A stretch of 64,000 bases of DNA from Aliidiomarina sedimenti (GCF_003986955.1 NZ_PIPN01000006.1:124001-188000), one strand, 5' to 3'; shown: positions 8,459-18,153, counted from the first letter of the stretch. The notes: generated by a model from the sequence alone, not told the origin. Translations and numbers: made by a program.

Positions 8459-10609
8459 ATGGGTGCAACGTCCTCAAAGGTAAAAAGCACACTACTTTTA
8501 CCGGTTTTCCTTCCTGCCATTATAGTCATTGCTCTACTCATTATTGGTACCATTAGTAATCCTGATCTGGCCGGAAGCATCTTTGAAACCACGTTAGCAG
8601 AAATCACTTCCCGGTTCGGCTGGTTTTATATGCTGGCGGTGGCGATCTTTCTGATTTTTGTCGTCGGTATAGCACTGACCAAATGGGGACGGATAAAACT
8701 GGGCCCTGACCACGCGGAGGCAGAGTACAGTTTCCCTGCCTGGTTCGCTATGCTGTTTTCAGCCGGTTATGGTATCGCCCTGCTGTTCTTCGGCGTGGCC
8801 GAGCCGGTGCTGCATTATTCAACGCCACCCATTGGAGCACCTGAAACCCTCGATTCTGCCAAAGCGGCGATGCAGATTTCGTTTTTCCACTGGGGCTTTC
8901 ATATCTGGGCTATTTATGGCCTGACCGGCCTGGTGCTGGCCTACTTTGCCTTTCGCCACGGTTTACCGCTGTCGATGCGCTCAGCGCTCTACCCGCTTAT
9001 CGGCGATAAAATTTACGGGCCTATTGGTCACACCGTCGACACCTTTGCCATTCTCGGCACCATGTTTGGTATCGCCACCACCCTGGGGCTGTCGGTGGCA
9101 CAAATTAATGCCGGGGTTAACGAGCTATGGGGGATCCCGGTCAATACCACGGTGCAGGTGATATTTATCGGCATCATTACCCTGGCGGCTATTGCCTCCG
9201 TAGCGGCCGGCATGGACAAGGGGATTAAACGACTCTCAGTCATTAACATGACTCTGGTACTGTTTTTACTGGCCGCCGTCTTTATTTTCGGCCCCAGTAT
9301 TTTCCTGCTCGAAACCTTCCTCCAGAACACCGGCTCTTATCTTAACAATATTGTGGAGCGGACCTTTAACCTGCAGGCTTATGAGCGCAGTGACTGGATC
9401 GGTAACTGGACGCTGTTCATTTTCGGCTGGACCATTGCCTGGGCACCCTTTGTCGGCCTCTTTATTGCAAAAATCAGCCGCGGCCGGACCATTCGTCAGT
9501 TCGTGTTCGGTGTTATGTTTGTGCCAACTATGTTCACCTTCCTTTGGTTCAGTGTATTCGGCGACACCGCGCTCAACCTGATTATGCAGCAGGGCTATAC
9601 CTCGCTCATTGCAGAGGTGCAGGCGGATGAAGCGGTTGCCCTATTCAGAATGTACGCAGCCTTGCTGGAAGGCTATCCGCCGATCTTTACCACGCTGATT
9701 TCGATAGCGACGGTTATTCTGATTATCACCTTCTTTGTCACCTCGTCTGACTCAGGTTCACTGGTGGTTGACTCGCTGGCCTCAGGTGGGGTGATGAACA
9801 CACCCGTCTGGCAACGTGTATTCTGGGCCACGCTGGAAGGGGTGGTCGCCTCGGTGCTGCTGATTGCTGGTGGCTTAAGTGCCCTGCAGACGGCCTCCGT
9901 CGCCAGTGCCCTGCCATTTGCGGTCATTATGCTGATAGCAGCCTTTGGTATGTGGCGAGCCCTGATCATTGAAGGGCATCAGTCCGGCAGCCTGCGCAGC
10001 CATATGAAAGGCGCCCGCACCAACAGTGGCGCTGGCAAAGGGTCCTGGGAGCGGCGCCTGAGCAGTCTGGTCGACTTCCCGCATAAGGACCAGGTGCTGC
10101 AGTACATTGAGAACGACGTACAGGCAACCCTGGACAAGCTGAAAGCTTCGCTGGTGGAAAAGAAATGGCCAGCCGACGTGTCCTGGGACGAGTCAAATCA
10201 GCGTGTCTACCTGGAGGTTAAACTCGAAGATCAGCTCGATTTCTTCTATGAGGTGCGTCTGCGCGAGCATGAATTGCCTGACTACGCCTACCCGATGTTG
10301 CGCCGCAACATAAAGGAAAAAGAGCACTACTCAACCGCAGAGGTCTTCCTGCGCCAGGGTGGCCAGGCGTACGACGTCTACGGCTACAACGAGCGGGATC
10401 TGATGGACGATGTTCTCAATCAGTTCGAAAACTACCTCGCCTTCCTTAAGATCAGCCCAAGCACGCTGCCCTGGGATATGGCGAAGCATGATGAAGAGCT
10501 GGATATTGAGGAAGATCCGGAAGCTATCTGGGAAGACAAACTGGCAGGTAGCGATGGCGACGACGGTGACGACGACAAAGCAAGCGACACCGACAAAAAC
10601 AAAGCCTGA
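8459..10609 (+). CDS. BCCT-family betaine/choline/carnitine transporter
   Basis: Secondary transporter of 716 residues with 12 predicted transmembrane helices over about 10-510, for uptake of compatible solutes such as choline, betaine or DMSP. The family signature is visible as FGWTIAWAPFVGLFIAKISR followed by GRTIRQF. A cytoplasmic tail of about 200 residues, with a very acidic end rich in Asp-Gly repeats, resembles the long C-terminus of BetT-type carriers that senses osmotic state. The GGGA ribosome site at 8447-8450 sets the ATG at 8459. No betaine-synthesis gene lies alongside, so the substrate is unknown. A strong terminator follows directly. Confidence 0.9.
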   Translation: MGATSSKVKSTLLLPVFLPAIIVIALLIIGTISNPDLAGSIFETTLAEITSRFGWFYMLAVAIFLIFVVGIALTKWGRIKLGPDHAEAEYSFPAWFAMLFSAGYGIALLFFGVAEPVLHYSTPPIGAPETLDSAKAAMQISFFHWGFHIWAIYGLTGLVLAYFAFRHGLPLSMRSALYPLIGDKIYGPIGHTVDTFAILGTMFGIATTLGLSVAQINAGVNELWGIPVNTTVQVIFIGIITLAAIASVAAGMDKGIKRLSVINMTLVLFLLAAVFIFGPSIFLLETFLQNTGSYLNNIVERTFNLQAYERSDWIGNWTLFIFGWTIAWAPFVGLFIAKISRGRTIRQFVFGVMFVPTMFTFLWFSVFGDTALNLIMQQGYTSLIAEVQADEAVALFRMYAALLEGYPPIFTTLISIATVILIITFFVTSSDSGSLVVDSLASGGVMNTPVWQRVFWATLEGVVASVLLIAGGLSALQTASVASALPFAVIMLIAAFGMWRALIIEGHQSGSLRSHMKGARTNSGAGKGSWERRLSSLVDFPHKDQVLQYIENDVQATLDKLKASLVEKKWPADVSWDESNQRVYLEVKLEDQLDFFYEVRLREHELPDYAYPMLRRNIKEKEHYSTAEVFLRQGGQAYDVYGYNERDLMDDVLNQFENYLAFLKISPSTLPWDMAKHDEELDIEEDPEAIWEDKLAGSDGDDGDDDKASDTDKNKA

Positions 10610-10613
10610 AAAC

Positions 10614-10644
10614 AAAAGGCCCGGTCATCTGACCGGGCCTTTTT
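10614..10644 (+). terminator. Bidirectional terminator between BCCT and metallopeptidase genes
   Basis: 14-bp perfect stem (AAAAGGCCCGGTCA / TGACCGGGCCTTTT) with T residues on the + strand and the A/T mirror on the minus strand. It separates two convergent genes. Confidence 0.92.
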
Positions 10645-10669
10645 ATATCCAACATCGCGAACCGGCGGT

Positions 10670-12334
10670 TTAATCCAGACCCAGCACCGACTTTCCTTGT
10701 TCAAAGTGCACATCAACCGGGATCTGCGCTTGCTGCAGACGGTCTAAATCAAACTGCAGCGTTTCGCCAACATGGCCCATCTCGGCAAACAATTCACCGA
10801 CACCCTGATAGTCGCCATCGCCCTGCAATTGCAGAATCAATGCCGACAGGTCATTCATGGCGGCACGCATATTGTCCATGTTCACTGAATACTGGCCGTC
10901 GTCATTGCGGGTAAAGGCATCGGCGTCAGCAAAGTAATTGAAGCGCACCATATTGGCCTGCCCGTGCGCGCTTGACGCACCAAAACGCACCGAACGGAAG
11001 ATACCAGCGAGGAAGGTAACATAGTAATCTTCCAGCTCACCCTCGCTGATAACGCCGTCTTCAAGCAGCTGCGTCACCATATACAAACCCAGAATATCTG
11101 CTTTGCCTTCTTCCAGTGGTGAGCTGTACTCGCGCAGAGCCGCCCGCACCGTACCACGGCCATCAATGGTGTTTTTAATTCCCAGCCCATGGGCTACTTC
11201 ATGGAACATGGTATTGGCAAAGAACGCATCAAAGGTAATGTTGTCGCGCTGCTCAGGGACAATCAGCTCATCTGCAATTGGCAGCAGGATCTCGTCAAAC
11301 TTCGCCCGCATCGCATTTTTCAGCTGCGAACGTCGGGTGCCTTTGGCCAGCTGGACTTCCTCGTCATTCGGCAGGTTAACCGCAATGGTTTTACTGCCGG
11401 CATTGGAATGACCCGCGTAGTACACAATGTCATAGGCGTTTAACTGCGCATCACTGCCCGGCTCTTCCGCTTTGTACTGCTCTGGCACCGGCAAGCCACG
11501 CTGCAGGGCTGGCAGATGCTCTGCATACACCGCTAAACGTTCACTCCACTCCAGATCTTTAATCAATACATACGATTCAAAACCTGCCTTGTAGCCGAAC
11601 AGGCGGTCTTCATAGACTTCAATCGGACCGATAATGACATCAACCAGATTGTCTTCAAGGTCCATCCACTGCATGTCCGATGGCTGATAGTCACTGCTAA
11701 GGAACGCCTCAGCACGGGCGCGCAGGTAGTCAGCAAAGGGCTCATAATCGGCCAGGTCCGCGGCCTCATTCAGCAGTGACGCCGCGCGTTGCAGTTCGTC
11801 TCGATAGACTTCATGGTAGGGCAACGCATACAACTCGCCCTCGTCATTGCGCCGTACCAGTGTATACAGGCTGTCTTTGTCGTCGAACTGCGCTGCATCG
11901 AATTCTTCGCGGCTCATATCAGCCGGGTAATAATTAGCGCCCAGCGGCTTTTCGCTGTAACCAGCTAAAAATGGGAGATTATTATTCAGTCTGTCCCACG
12001 GCCCATAATTGATCTCGGCAAAGCGACGCACTTGTGGGTCGTTAATACCGTTCAGCAACTCCTCACGGTCACCGCTGTAGGCCTGCCGCCAGAACAGAGT
12101 ATCCATAATTTCTGAGGCTTCGATCAGGGTCGCTACCATTTGCCGTTGATTATCAGACAAGTGCGACAGATCCGCATCTAAGCGAACCGGCTGGTAAATA
12201 TCCAGACGTTGTTCGGCGCCGGCAACAAGCTCGTGACTGGCCCCGGGTTGGTCTGTCGGGCTACGTTCAGCGCTGCAGGCTGCGACGCTTAAGGCGGCCG
12301 CAACCGCCAGCGAGAGGTATGTAATCGATTTCAT
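10670..12334 (-). CDS. M49-like zinc metallopeptidase lipoprotein
   Basis: A 554-residue secreted lipoprotein: signal peptide with lipobox ALSVAAC and lipidated Cys20. The zinc site reads H378-E-V-A-H382 followed by GLG, with a downstream E408-E-G-K-A-D413, matching the HEXXGH ... EECRAD pattern of the M49 (dipeptidyl-peptidase III) family except that the helix is an ordinary five-residue HEXXH without the extra residue of classical DPP III. It would act in the periplasm or at the outer membrane on oligopeptides, or as one of the M49-related hydrolases of uncertain substrate. It has its own promoter region. Confidence 0.75.
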   Translation of the reverse strand: MKSITYLSLAVAAALSVAACSAERSPTDQPGASHELVAGAEQRLDIYQPVRLDADLSHLSDNQRQMVATLIEASEIMDTLFWRQAYSGDREELLNGINDPQVRRFAEINYGPWDRLNNNLPFLAGYSEKPLGANYYPADMSREEFDAAQFDDKDSLYTLVRRNDEGELYALPYHEVYRDELQRAASLLNEAADLADYEPFADYLRARAEAFLSSDYQPSDMQWMDLEDNLVDVIIGPIEVYEDRLFGYKAGFESYVLIKDLEWSERLAVYAEHLPALQRGLPVPEQYKAEEPGSDAQLNAYDIVYYAGHSNAGSKTIAVNLPNDEEVQLAKGTRRSQLKNAMRAKFDEILLPIADELIVPEQRDNITFDAFFANTMFHEVAHGLGIKNTIDGRGTVRAALREYSSPLEEGKADILGLYMVTQLLEDGVISEGELEDYYVTFLAGIFRSVRFGASSAHGQANMVRFNYFADADAFTRNDDGQYSVNMDNMRAAMNDLSALILQLQGDGDYQGVGELFAEMGHVGETLQFDLDRLQQAQIPVDVHFEQGKSVLGLD

Positions 12335-12377
12335 AGCAAAACCTTATATGACGTATTTTGAAAGCCTGATTGTATAT

Positions 12378-12408
12378 ACCAAATTCGCGCAGGTTGCGCG
12401 AATCTGGT
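12378..12408 (-). terminator. Stem-loop after arsJ (likely end of pst operon)
   Basis: A near-perfect 14-bp inverted repeat (ACCAGATTCGCGCA on the minus strand, one mismatch, 3-nt loop) lies just beyond the arsJ stop at 12420. No good U-tract follows on either strand, so it may protect the mRNA 3' end rather than terminate alone. Confidence 0.5.
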
Positions 12409-12419
12409 TTATCCTGGCT

Positions 12420-13673
12420 TTAGTTTACGCCGTTCTGGTTTGGCTCGCCAGACAGTGGCCCGGCCGGGCCTTCACTTCGCTGCGGTAGCGCGCTGATGGC
12501 AATGGTAGAGAAGAAAATCAACGCAGTAGAGATTAGCAGACAGGCAAGCAGCCCCCACTGCTGGTAAACCCAGCCCGAGAGCACAGTGCCAAGCAGTCGG
12601 CCCGCCGCATTGGCCATATAGTAAAAACCCACGTCCAGGGACACACCATCGGCGCGCGAGTAGGACACAATCAGGTAACTGTGCAGCGACGAGTTAATAG
12701 CGAACAAAATACCGAAAGCGGCCAGGCCAATAATAATGCTGGTTGCGACCGGCCACCCTTGCCATAGCGCCAGCGACAACAATAGCGGACTTAGGGTCAG
12801 CAACGCGCCCCACAACACCGCCTGATTACGCGGGCTGGCATCTGCTTGCTGAGTAAGCCTTGGCGCAAGCCCCTGAACGAACCCGTAGCCAATTACCCAC
12901 AGCGCAAGAAAACTGCCAACCTGCCAGTTGCCCCAGCCAAGCTGGCTAGCCAGAAACACAGGCAAGGCCACCACAAACCAGACATCGCGGGCACCAAAAA
13001 GCAGAAAACGCGCGGCTGAGAGCACATTGATAGGTCGGCTTTTCGACCAGATATCGTTAAATTTCGGTTTAAACTGCGCTTTGCCAGACTCTTTTTTAAG
13101 GAACAGCAGGCTGCAAAGCCAGACCACACTGAGCATCAGCGCCATAACCAGGACCGCGCCGGTAAAGCCAAGCAGCGTAAGTAACAGGCCACCGAGGAAA
13201 AAGCCAACCCCTTTCAGAGTGTTCTTCGAACCGGTTAGAATCGCCACCCATTTGTACAGCTGCTGCTGTTGATTGTCCGGCACTAACAGCTTGATGGTGC
13301 TTTTGGCACTCATTTTATTCAGGTCTTTGGCAATGCCGGACAGCGCCTGCGCGGCCATCACCCACACCACGGTCAGCATCTCCGCCGGCACCAGCAACAT
13401 GGCCAGCGCCAGGATCTGCACCCCGAGGCCAATGTTCATCGTCCTGTTTAGCCCCCAGCGAGCGCCCAGCCAGCCACCAAAAAGGTTGGTGACAATGCCG
13501 AAGAACTCGTAAAAGAGGAACAGCATCGCCACTTCAAGCGCACTGTAACCAAGCTGATGGAAATGAAGCACCACCAGCATGCGCAGCGCGCCGTCCGTCA
13601 GGGTAAACGCCCAATAGTTACCGGTAACAAGCAGGTACTGGCGGATTGCTGGCGACAGCTGGCTGAACAGCAT
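12420..13673 (-). CDS. arsJ: Organoarsenical efflux MFS transporter ArsJ
   Basis: Inner-membrane major-facilitator protein of 417 residues with about 12 helices. The N-terminal signature YWAFTLTDGALRMLVVLHFH and the later AAQALSGIAKDLNKMSAKS are typical of ArsJ, which exports 1-arseno-3-phosphoglycerate, the product made when a glyceraldehyde-3-phosphate dehydrogenase uses arsenate in place of phosphate. The gene starts two bases after the phoU stop, so it is almost certainly the last gene of the pst-phoU transcript. The usual partner GAPDH gene is not in the window. Linkage to high-affinity phosphate uptake makes sense because PstSCAB can let arsenate in. Confidence 0.85.
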   Translation of the reverse strand: MLFSQLSPAIRQYLLVTGNYWAFTLTDGALRMLVVLHFHQLGYSALEVAMLFLFYEFFGIVTNLFGGWLGARWGLNRTMNIGLGVQILALAMLLVPAEMLTVVWVMAAQALSGIAKDLNKMSAKSTIKLLVPDNQQQQLYKWVAILTGSKNTLKGVGFFLGGLLLTLLGFTGAVLVMALMLSVVWLCSLLFLKKESGKAQFKPKFNDIWSKSRPINVLSAARFLLFGARDVWFVVALPVFLASQLGWGNWQVGSFLALWVIGYGFVQGLAPRLTQQADASPRNQAVLWGALLTLSPLLLSLALWQGWPVATSIIIGLAAFGILFAINSSLHSYLIVSYSRADGVSLDVGFYYMANAAGRLLGTVLSGWVYQQWGLLACLLISTALIFFSTIAISALPQRSEGPAGPLSGEPNQNGVN

Positions 13674-13675
13674 GG

Positions 13676-14392
13676 TTAACGGCTCTTGCGCACAGTCTGT
13701 TCCATATCTTCATCGCTGGTGTGGCGGACGTCCTTGCCATGCACGTTGTAAATCACGTACTCGGCAATATTCTGACAACGGTCGCCAATCCGCTCTAACG
13801 AACGGGCAGAAAACACCACATCCATGATCTTCGGAATACTACGCGGGTCTTCCATCATATAGGTCATCAGCTGACGCAGCATGCCTTCGTACTGACGGTC
13901 GATGCCCTGGTCGGTACGGTGCACTTCCAGCGCTTCTTCAGCGTCCATGCGGGCAAAGGCGTTGAGTACCGTGCGCAGCATGTTCAGTACTAACTGGCCA
14001 AGGTTCTCCAGCGCCGCCAGCAAGTGCTGCTGTTCGCTGCTGAAGCTCTCTTTTGCTACCGCCGCAATACGTTTCACCTCATCGCCAATCCGCTCAAGAT
14101 CGGCAATGGTTTTGAAGGTCGCGATAATCTGACGTAAATCACGCGCCGTCGGCTGCCGTTTGGCGATAAGCTGAGTACAGGCATTGTCGATATCCATCTC
14201 CAGAGCATTGACCCGGGTATCATTGCTCAGAACTCTGTCAGCCAGCTCATGATCACTGGTCTTGATAGCCTGAATCGCATCGGTCAGTTGCTTTTCCACC
14301 ACGCCGCCCATTGACAGGACAGCGTTGCGCACCTCTTTTAGCTCTTCGTCAAACTGCGAAGAAATATGTCTGCCACTATTTACATGTTCCAT
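13676..14392 (-). CDS. phoU: Phosphate signalling regulator PhoU
   Basis: A 238-residue protein of two PhoU helical repeats, each carrying the metal-binding E/D-rich helices (for example DRVLSNDTRVNALEMDIDN and AARSLERIGD-type SARSLERIGDRCQNIAEYV). It couples the Pst transporter to the PhoR/PhoB two-component system and keeps the Pho regulon off when phosphate is plentiful. The ATG at 14392 (MEHVNSGRH) is preferred to an upstream frame extension because it has a purine-rich site (AGAGACA) and matches family length. It lies 25 bp after pstB and 2 bp before arsJ. Confidence 0.95.
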   Translation of the reverse strand: MEHVNSGRHISSQFDEELKEVRNAVLSMGGVVEKQLTDAIQAIKTSDHELADRVLSNDTRVNALEMDIDNACTQLIAKRQPTARDLRQIIATFKTIADLERIGDEVKRIAAVAKESFSSEQQHLLAALENLGQLVLNMLRTVLNAFARMDAEEALEVHRTDQGIDRQYEGMLRQLMTYMMEDPRSIPKIMDVVFSARSLERIGDRCQNIAEYVIYNVHGKDVRHTSDEDMEQTVRKSR

Positions 14393-14417
14393 AGCTGTCT
14401 CTTTGCCTCTTAGCGTC

Positions 14418-15212
14418 TTAGCCGTAGCGACCGGTAATGTAATCTTCGGTACGCTTATGTTTCGGGTTGGTAAACAAGTCATCGGTCTCGCTCACTTCCA
14501 CCACTTCACCCAGGTGGAAAAATGCCGTGCGGTCTGACACCCGCGCCGCCTGCTGCATGTTGTGAGTCACAATGACAATGGTAAATTTTTCTTTCAGGTC
14601 GTGGATCAGCTCTTCAATAATACCCGTCGCAATCGGGTCCAGCGCCGAACATGGCTCATCCATCAGAATCACTTCCGGGCTTACCGCAATGGTCCGTGCG
14701 ATGCACAAACGCTGTTGCTGCCCACCGGACAAACCGGTGCCGGGTTCATTTAAACGGTCTTTAACTTCTTCCCACAGGCCGGCACGACGTAAACTCGACT
14801 CCACAATTTCGTCCAGTTCAGGTTTGCGCTCAACCAGTCCATGCAATTTGGGGCCATAGGCAATATTGTCGTAGATCGACTTAGGAAACGGGTTTGGCTT
14901 CTGGAAAACCATGCCAACCTTAGCCCGCAGCAGCACTTCATCGACTGAAGAATGATAGATATCCTGCCCATCCAGTTCAATGCTGCCGGTAACACGACAG
15001 GAATCGATGGTGTCATTCATCCGGTTCAGGCAGCGCAGGAAAGTTGACTTACCACAGCCTGACGGGCCGATAAATGACAGCACTTCGTTGTTGCGAACAT
15101 CCAGATCAATGCCCTTGATCGCCTGGGTATCGCCATAAAACACCTCAACATTGCGCGCTGTTATTGCGGTCTGCTGAGACGCGATATCCGGGGATGATTG
15201 TGAATTCTGCAT
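14418..15212 (-). CDS. pstB: Phosphate ABC transporter ATP-binding protein PstB
   Basis: A 264-residue ABC ATPase that powers PstCA phosphate uptake. Walker A is GPSGCGKST, the signature is [13 protein letters not shown], Walker B is [12 protein letters not shown] and the switch histidine lies in VIVTHNMQQ. The stretch [19 protein letters not shown] is characteristic of PstB. It sits between pstA and phoU in the same orientation with short gaps. Confidence 0.97.
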   Translation of the reverse strand: MQNSQSSPDIASQQTAITARNVEVFYGDTQAIKGIDLDVRNNEVLSFIGPSGCGKSTFLRCLNRMNDTIDSCRVTGSIELDGQDIYHSSVDEVLLRAKVGMVFQKPNPFPKSIYDNIAYGPKLHGLVERKPELDEIVESSLRRAGLWEEVKDRLNEPGTGLSGGQQQRLCIARTIAVSPEVILMDEPCSALDPIATGIIEELIHDLKEKFTIVIVTHNMQQAARVSDRTAFFHLGEVVEVSETDDLFTNPKHKRTEDYITGRYG

Positions 15213-15245
15213 AGTTTAAAACCTTTGTGATCAATATTGAATGAG

Positions 15246-16595
15246 TTACCAACGCACTTCGAGCTTTCTGCGCAGCCAGATAGCCAGGCTATTGAGGCTA
15301 ATCATAAGCATCAGCAATACAATAATTGCCGCCGAGGTTCGCGCTTCAAAGAAGTTACGCAGTTCATTGCCCTGCCAAAGATAAATCTGCACTGGCAACG
15401 CCGTTGCCTGGTCCATCGGTGATTGCGGAATACTGGCCACAAATGACTTCATTCCGATTAACAGCAACGGAGCCGTTTCCCCTAACGCCTGCGCCACACC
15501 TAAAATCGAGCCGGTCAGAATACCCGGAATCGCCAGCGGCAACACATGGTGGAACACGGTTTGCGTTTTTGACGCCCCCAGGCCCAGCGCTGCTGCGCGG
15601 ATCGAAGGCGGAATCGCGCGCAAAGTGGCGCGGGTCGCAATAATCACCGTCGGCAAGGTCATCAGTGACAATACCAGGCCACCTACCACAGGCGCTGACA
15701 TTGGCAGCTTAAACCAGTTAATGAACACAGCCGCACCAAGCAAACCGAAGATAATTGAAGGCACCGCAGCCAGGTTATTGATATTCACTTCAATAATATC
15801 GGTCAGTTTATTCTTCGGCGCGAACTCTTCAAGGTAAATAGCCGCAGCCACCCCCATCGGAATAGCGAGGAAAATCACAATCAGCAGCATGTAGAACGAG
15901 CCAACGAACGCCCCCGCCAGACCTGCCGATGCAAGTGAACTGCGCGAATCAGGGTTCATAAACAGCGCCGTGCTAAAGCGGTTCTGAATATGTCCATTGG
16001 CATGCAGTTCATCCGCCCACTCACGAACCACCGCTGGCAGTTGTAGCTGGTCATCCGGCAATGAGCGGTCAATATTGCCCTTCAGCCAGACATCTACATC
16101 GGCTGAGGTTAACAACGTCAGACTACGGGTTTCGCCCACAATTGACGGGTCTTCCATCACCATATCACGTAACGCATGCCGTTCACCCGAGGTTACCAAC
16201 TGCGTCACATAACGGGTTTGTGAGCGTTCAAAGTCGCTCAGCAACGGGGTGATCGAATCACTTAAAATACGGTTAAAGTTAACGAAACCAAGCTGCGTCT
16301 CCCAGTCCAGTAAGCGCTCGTCAAAGTCTTCGAACGTTTCATTGGGTTGCTGCTCCGGCTTTTCAGAAATACGGATCACGTCAGGGTCAAAATAGACCTC
16401 CACCGTCATACTGGTTTGCCAGAATGCAGGAACACCTTTGGAGAAAATATTGATAAACAGAATAGCTACCAGCGCCAGGCTAAGTATCACGCTGCCCAGC
16501 CCCAAAGTGCGAAACAGCTTCTCCTGACGGCGGCGACGTTTTAGCGACGCCACTACTTTATCCTGCACAGTTAAGTTTGAATTATCCTGAGACAT
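15246..16595 (-). CDS. pstA: Phosphate ABC transporter permease PstA (long form)
   Basis: Inner-membrane permease of 449 residues. The C-terminal half has the binding-protein-dependent permease core with the EAA loop region AALGLGASKTQTVFHHVLP. The N-terminal half carries one helix (about 30-52) and an about 170-residue periplasmic region absent from E. coli PstA (about 296 residues). Long PstA/PstC pairs of this kind occur in marine gammaproteobacteria. It starts 12 bp after the pstC stop. Confidence 0.95.
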   Translation of the reverse strand: MSQDNSNLTVQDKVVASLKRRRRQEKLFRTLGLGSVILSLALVAILFINIFSKGVPAFWQTSMTVEVYFDPDVIRISEKPEQQPNETFEDFDERLLDWETQLGFVNFNRILSDSITPLLSDFERSQTRYVTQLVTSGERHALRDMVMEDPSIVGETRSLTLLTSADVDVWLKGNIDRSLPDDQLQLPAVVREWADELHANGHIQNRFSTALFMNPDSRSSLASAGLAGAFVGSFYMLLIVIFLAIPMGVAAAIYLEEFAPKNKLTDIIEVNINNLAAVPSIIFGLLGAAVFINWFKLPMSAPVVGGLVLSLMTLPTVIIATRATLRAIPPSIRAAALGLGASKTQTVFHHVLPLAIPGILTGSILGVAQALGETAPLLLIGMKSFVASIPQSPMDQATALPVQIYLWQGNELRNFFEARTSAAIIVLLMLMISLNSLAIWLRRKLEVRW

Positions 16596-16607
16596 ACTAA
16601 AGCCGCC

Positions 16608-17999
16608 TTAGTCGTATTGCTCACGGAACTTCCGAACAATCAGAAGTGCAATGATATTAAGTACCAACGTAATCGCGAACAGCGTTAAGCCTAGGGCAAA
16701 CGCTACCAGCGACTGCGGGCTGGAAAAGTCATTATCGCCGGTCAGCTGGTTAACAATAGTAACCGTCATGGTCGACACCGCTTCAAACGGGTTGGCGGTC
16801 AGAACCGGGCTGTTACCTGCTGCGAGTACCACAATCATGGTTTCACCCACCGCGCGGCTGGCGGCCAATAACACCGCTCCGGAAATACCGGGCAAGGCCG
16901 CAGGCAGCACCACTTTGCGAATCGTTTCTGATTTCGTTGCCCCTAAACCTAATGAACCGTCACGCAATGCTTTTGGCACCTGGGTCAGAATGTCATCGGA
17001 CAGCGACGAGATAAACGGAATGATCATAATGCCCATCACCACGCCAGCGGTTAACGCCGAGGTTGCCCTGATATCCAGTCCAACGCTGGCACCGAGTGAG
17101 GCGAGGAACGGCCCCACGGTGACCAAAGCAAAAAAGCCATAGACGATCGTCGGAATACCCGCAAGGATTTCAATGACCGGCTTGGCAATGCTGCGCAAAC
17201 GCGACGGCGCATACTCGGCTAAATAGATAGCAGTGAGCAGCCCCAGCGGAATCGCTACCAACAAGGCCACCGATGCGACTAACAGAGTACCGACCAACAA
17301 CGGTAACAGGCCAAACTCGCCCTGATCACCGCCACCTACGGTCGAGAAGCGTGGGTTCCAGGTGGTGCCGAAGAAGAAGTCCATGGGGCTGACAAACTGA
17401 AAGAAACGCAGCGTTTCACCGACCATTGATAACACAATGCCGATGGTGGTCAGAATGGCCACGGTGGAAGACGCAATCAGCACCGCTTTAATCACCCGCT
17501 CCATCGCATTACGCGCACGCAGCTGAGGGTTGACCTGCCGGTAACTTAGGAACAAGCCAGCTGCCGCCGTCGCGCTCACCGCCGCTACCATGATCGCCTG
17601 ACTCAGCGCACGCATCTCCTGATAGTATTGCGCCGCCTGCATTTCCCAGTCGGCCAGTACACCGGCCGCGACGAAGTTGCCCGCCACATTGTGCACACGC
17701 CGCAAAACGGCCTCCAGCTCACTGCCGCTGAAACTTGCCATAGGTTCCGGCAGTTGGCTTATCAGCATCTGGTTTATCATCCAGGGCGAAAACCAACTCC
17801 ACAACAGCACCAGCAACAGCGCTGGTGCCACTGTCCAGAACGCAACTAACGCACCATGATGGTGTGGCCTGGAATGCATCGATGGGGTTGTCTTATCGCG
17901 TGCTGCACGCGAGGCCTGCTTACTACTTTTGGCAGTACCCAGCTGATACGCCAGGCCCATCAATATAAGCAGTACAGCAATTACGGTGAGGTTACTCAT
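16608..17999 (-). CDS. pstC: Phosphate ABC transporter permease PstC (long form)
   Basis: Inner-membrane permease of 463 residues, partner of PstA. The EAA loop SLGLGATKSETIRKVVLPAA is clear near the C-terminus. As in pstA, the N-terminal part is longer than in E. coli (319 residues), with a first helix at about 2-20, a second near 52-72 and a periplasmic stretch before the permease core. Transcription is probably separate from pstS: a terminator lies between them, followed by a Pho box directly upstream of pstC. Confidence 0.95.
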   Translation of the reverse strand: MSNLTVIAVLLILMGLAYQLGTAKSSKQASRAARDKTTPSMHSRPHHHGALVAFWTVAPALLLVLLWSWFSPWMINQMLISQLPEPMASFSGSELEAVLRRVHNVAGNFVAAGVLADWEMQAAQYYQEMRALSQAIMVAAVSATAAAGLFLSYRQVNPQLRARNAMERVIKAVLIASSTVAILTTIGIVLSMVGETLRFFQFVSPMDFFFGTTWNPRFSTVGGGDQGEFGLLPLLVGTLLVASVALLVAIPLGLLTAIYLAEYAPSRLRSIAKPVIEILAGIPTIVYGFFALVTVGPFLASLGASVGLDIRATSALTAGVVMGIMIIPFISSLSDDILTQVPKALRDGSLGLGATKSETIRKVVLPAALPGISGAVLLAASRAVGETMIVVLAAGNSPVLTANPFEAVSTMTVTIVNQLTGDNDFSSPQSLVAFALGLTLFAITLVLNIIALLIVRKFREQYD

Positions 18000-18049
18000 G
18001 TTTGCTCCATAACTGGCAACAAGGGTTATGACATCATGATGACGAGTCT

Positions 18050-18078
18050 AAGACACAAATATGACAGCAATATGACAA
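18050..18078 (-). promoter_or_regulatory. Pho box upstream of pstC
   Basis: On the minus strand the sequence reads TTGTCAT-ATTG-CTGTCAT (18078-18061) followed by ATTT-GTGTC, i.e. two strong PhoB half-sites and a third partial one at exact 11-bp spacing. The consensus is CTGTCAT repeats spaced 4 bp apart. It lies about 60-80 bp before the pstC ATG. Confidence 0.8.
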
Positions 18079-18100
18079 AGGTGCATGCTTCACTCGTTCA

Positions 18101-18133
18101 AATTAAAAAAGGCCACACTGACTGGTGGCCTTT
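18101..18133 (-). terminator. Terminator/attenuator between pstS and pstC
   Basis: Minus-strand stem AAAGGCCAC / GTGGCCTTT (9 bp, 8-nt loop) followed by TTTAATTT, 20 bp after the pstS stop. It would cut most transcripts after pstS, giving more binding protein than permease. Confidence 0.85.
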
Positions 18134-18153
18134 GAATGGTCGATAAGTTCTTG

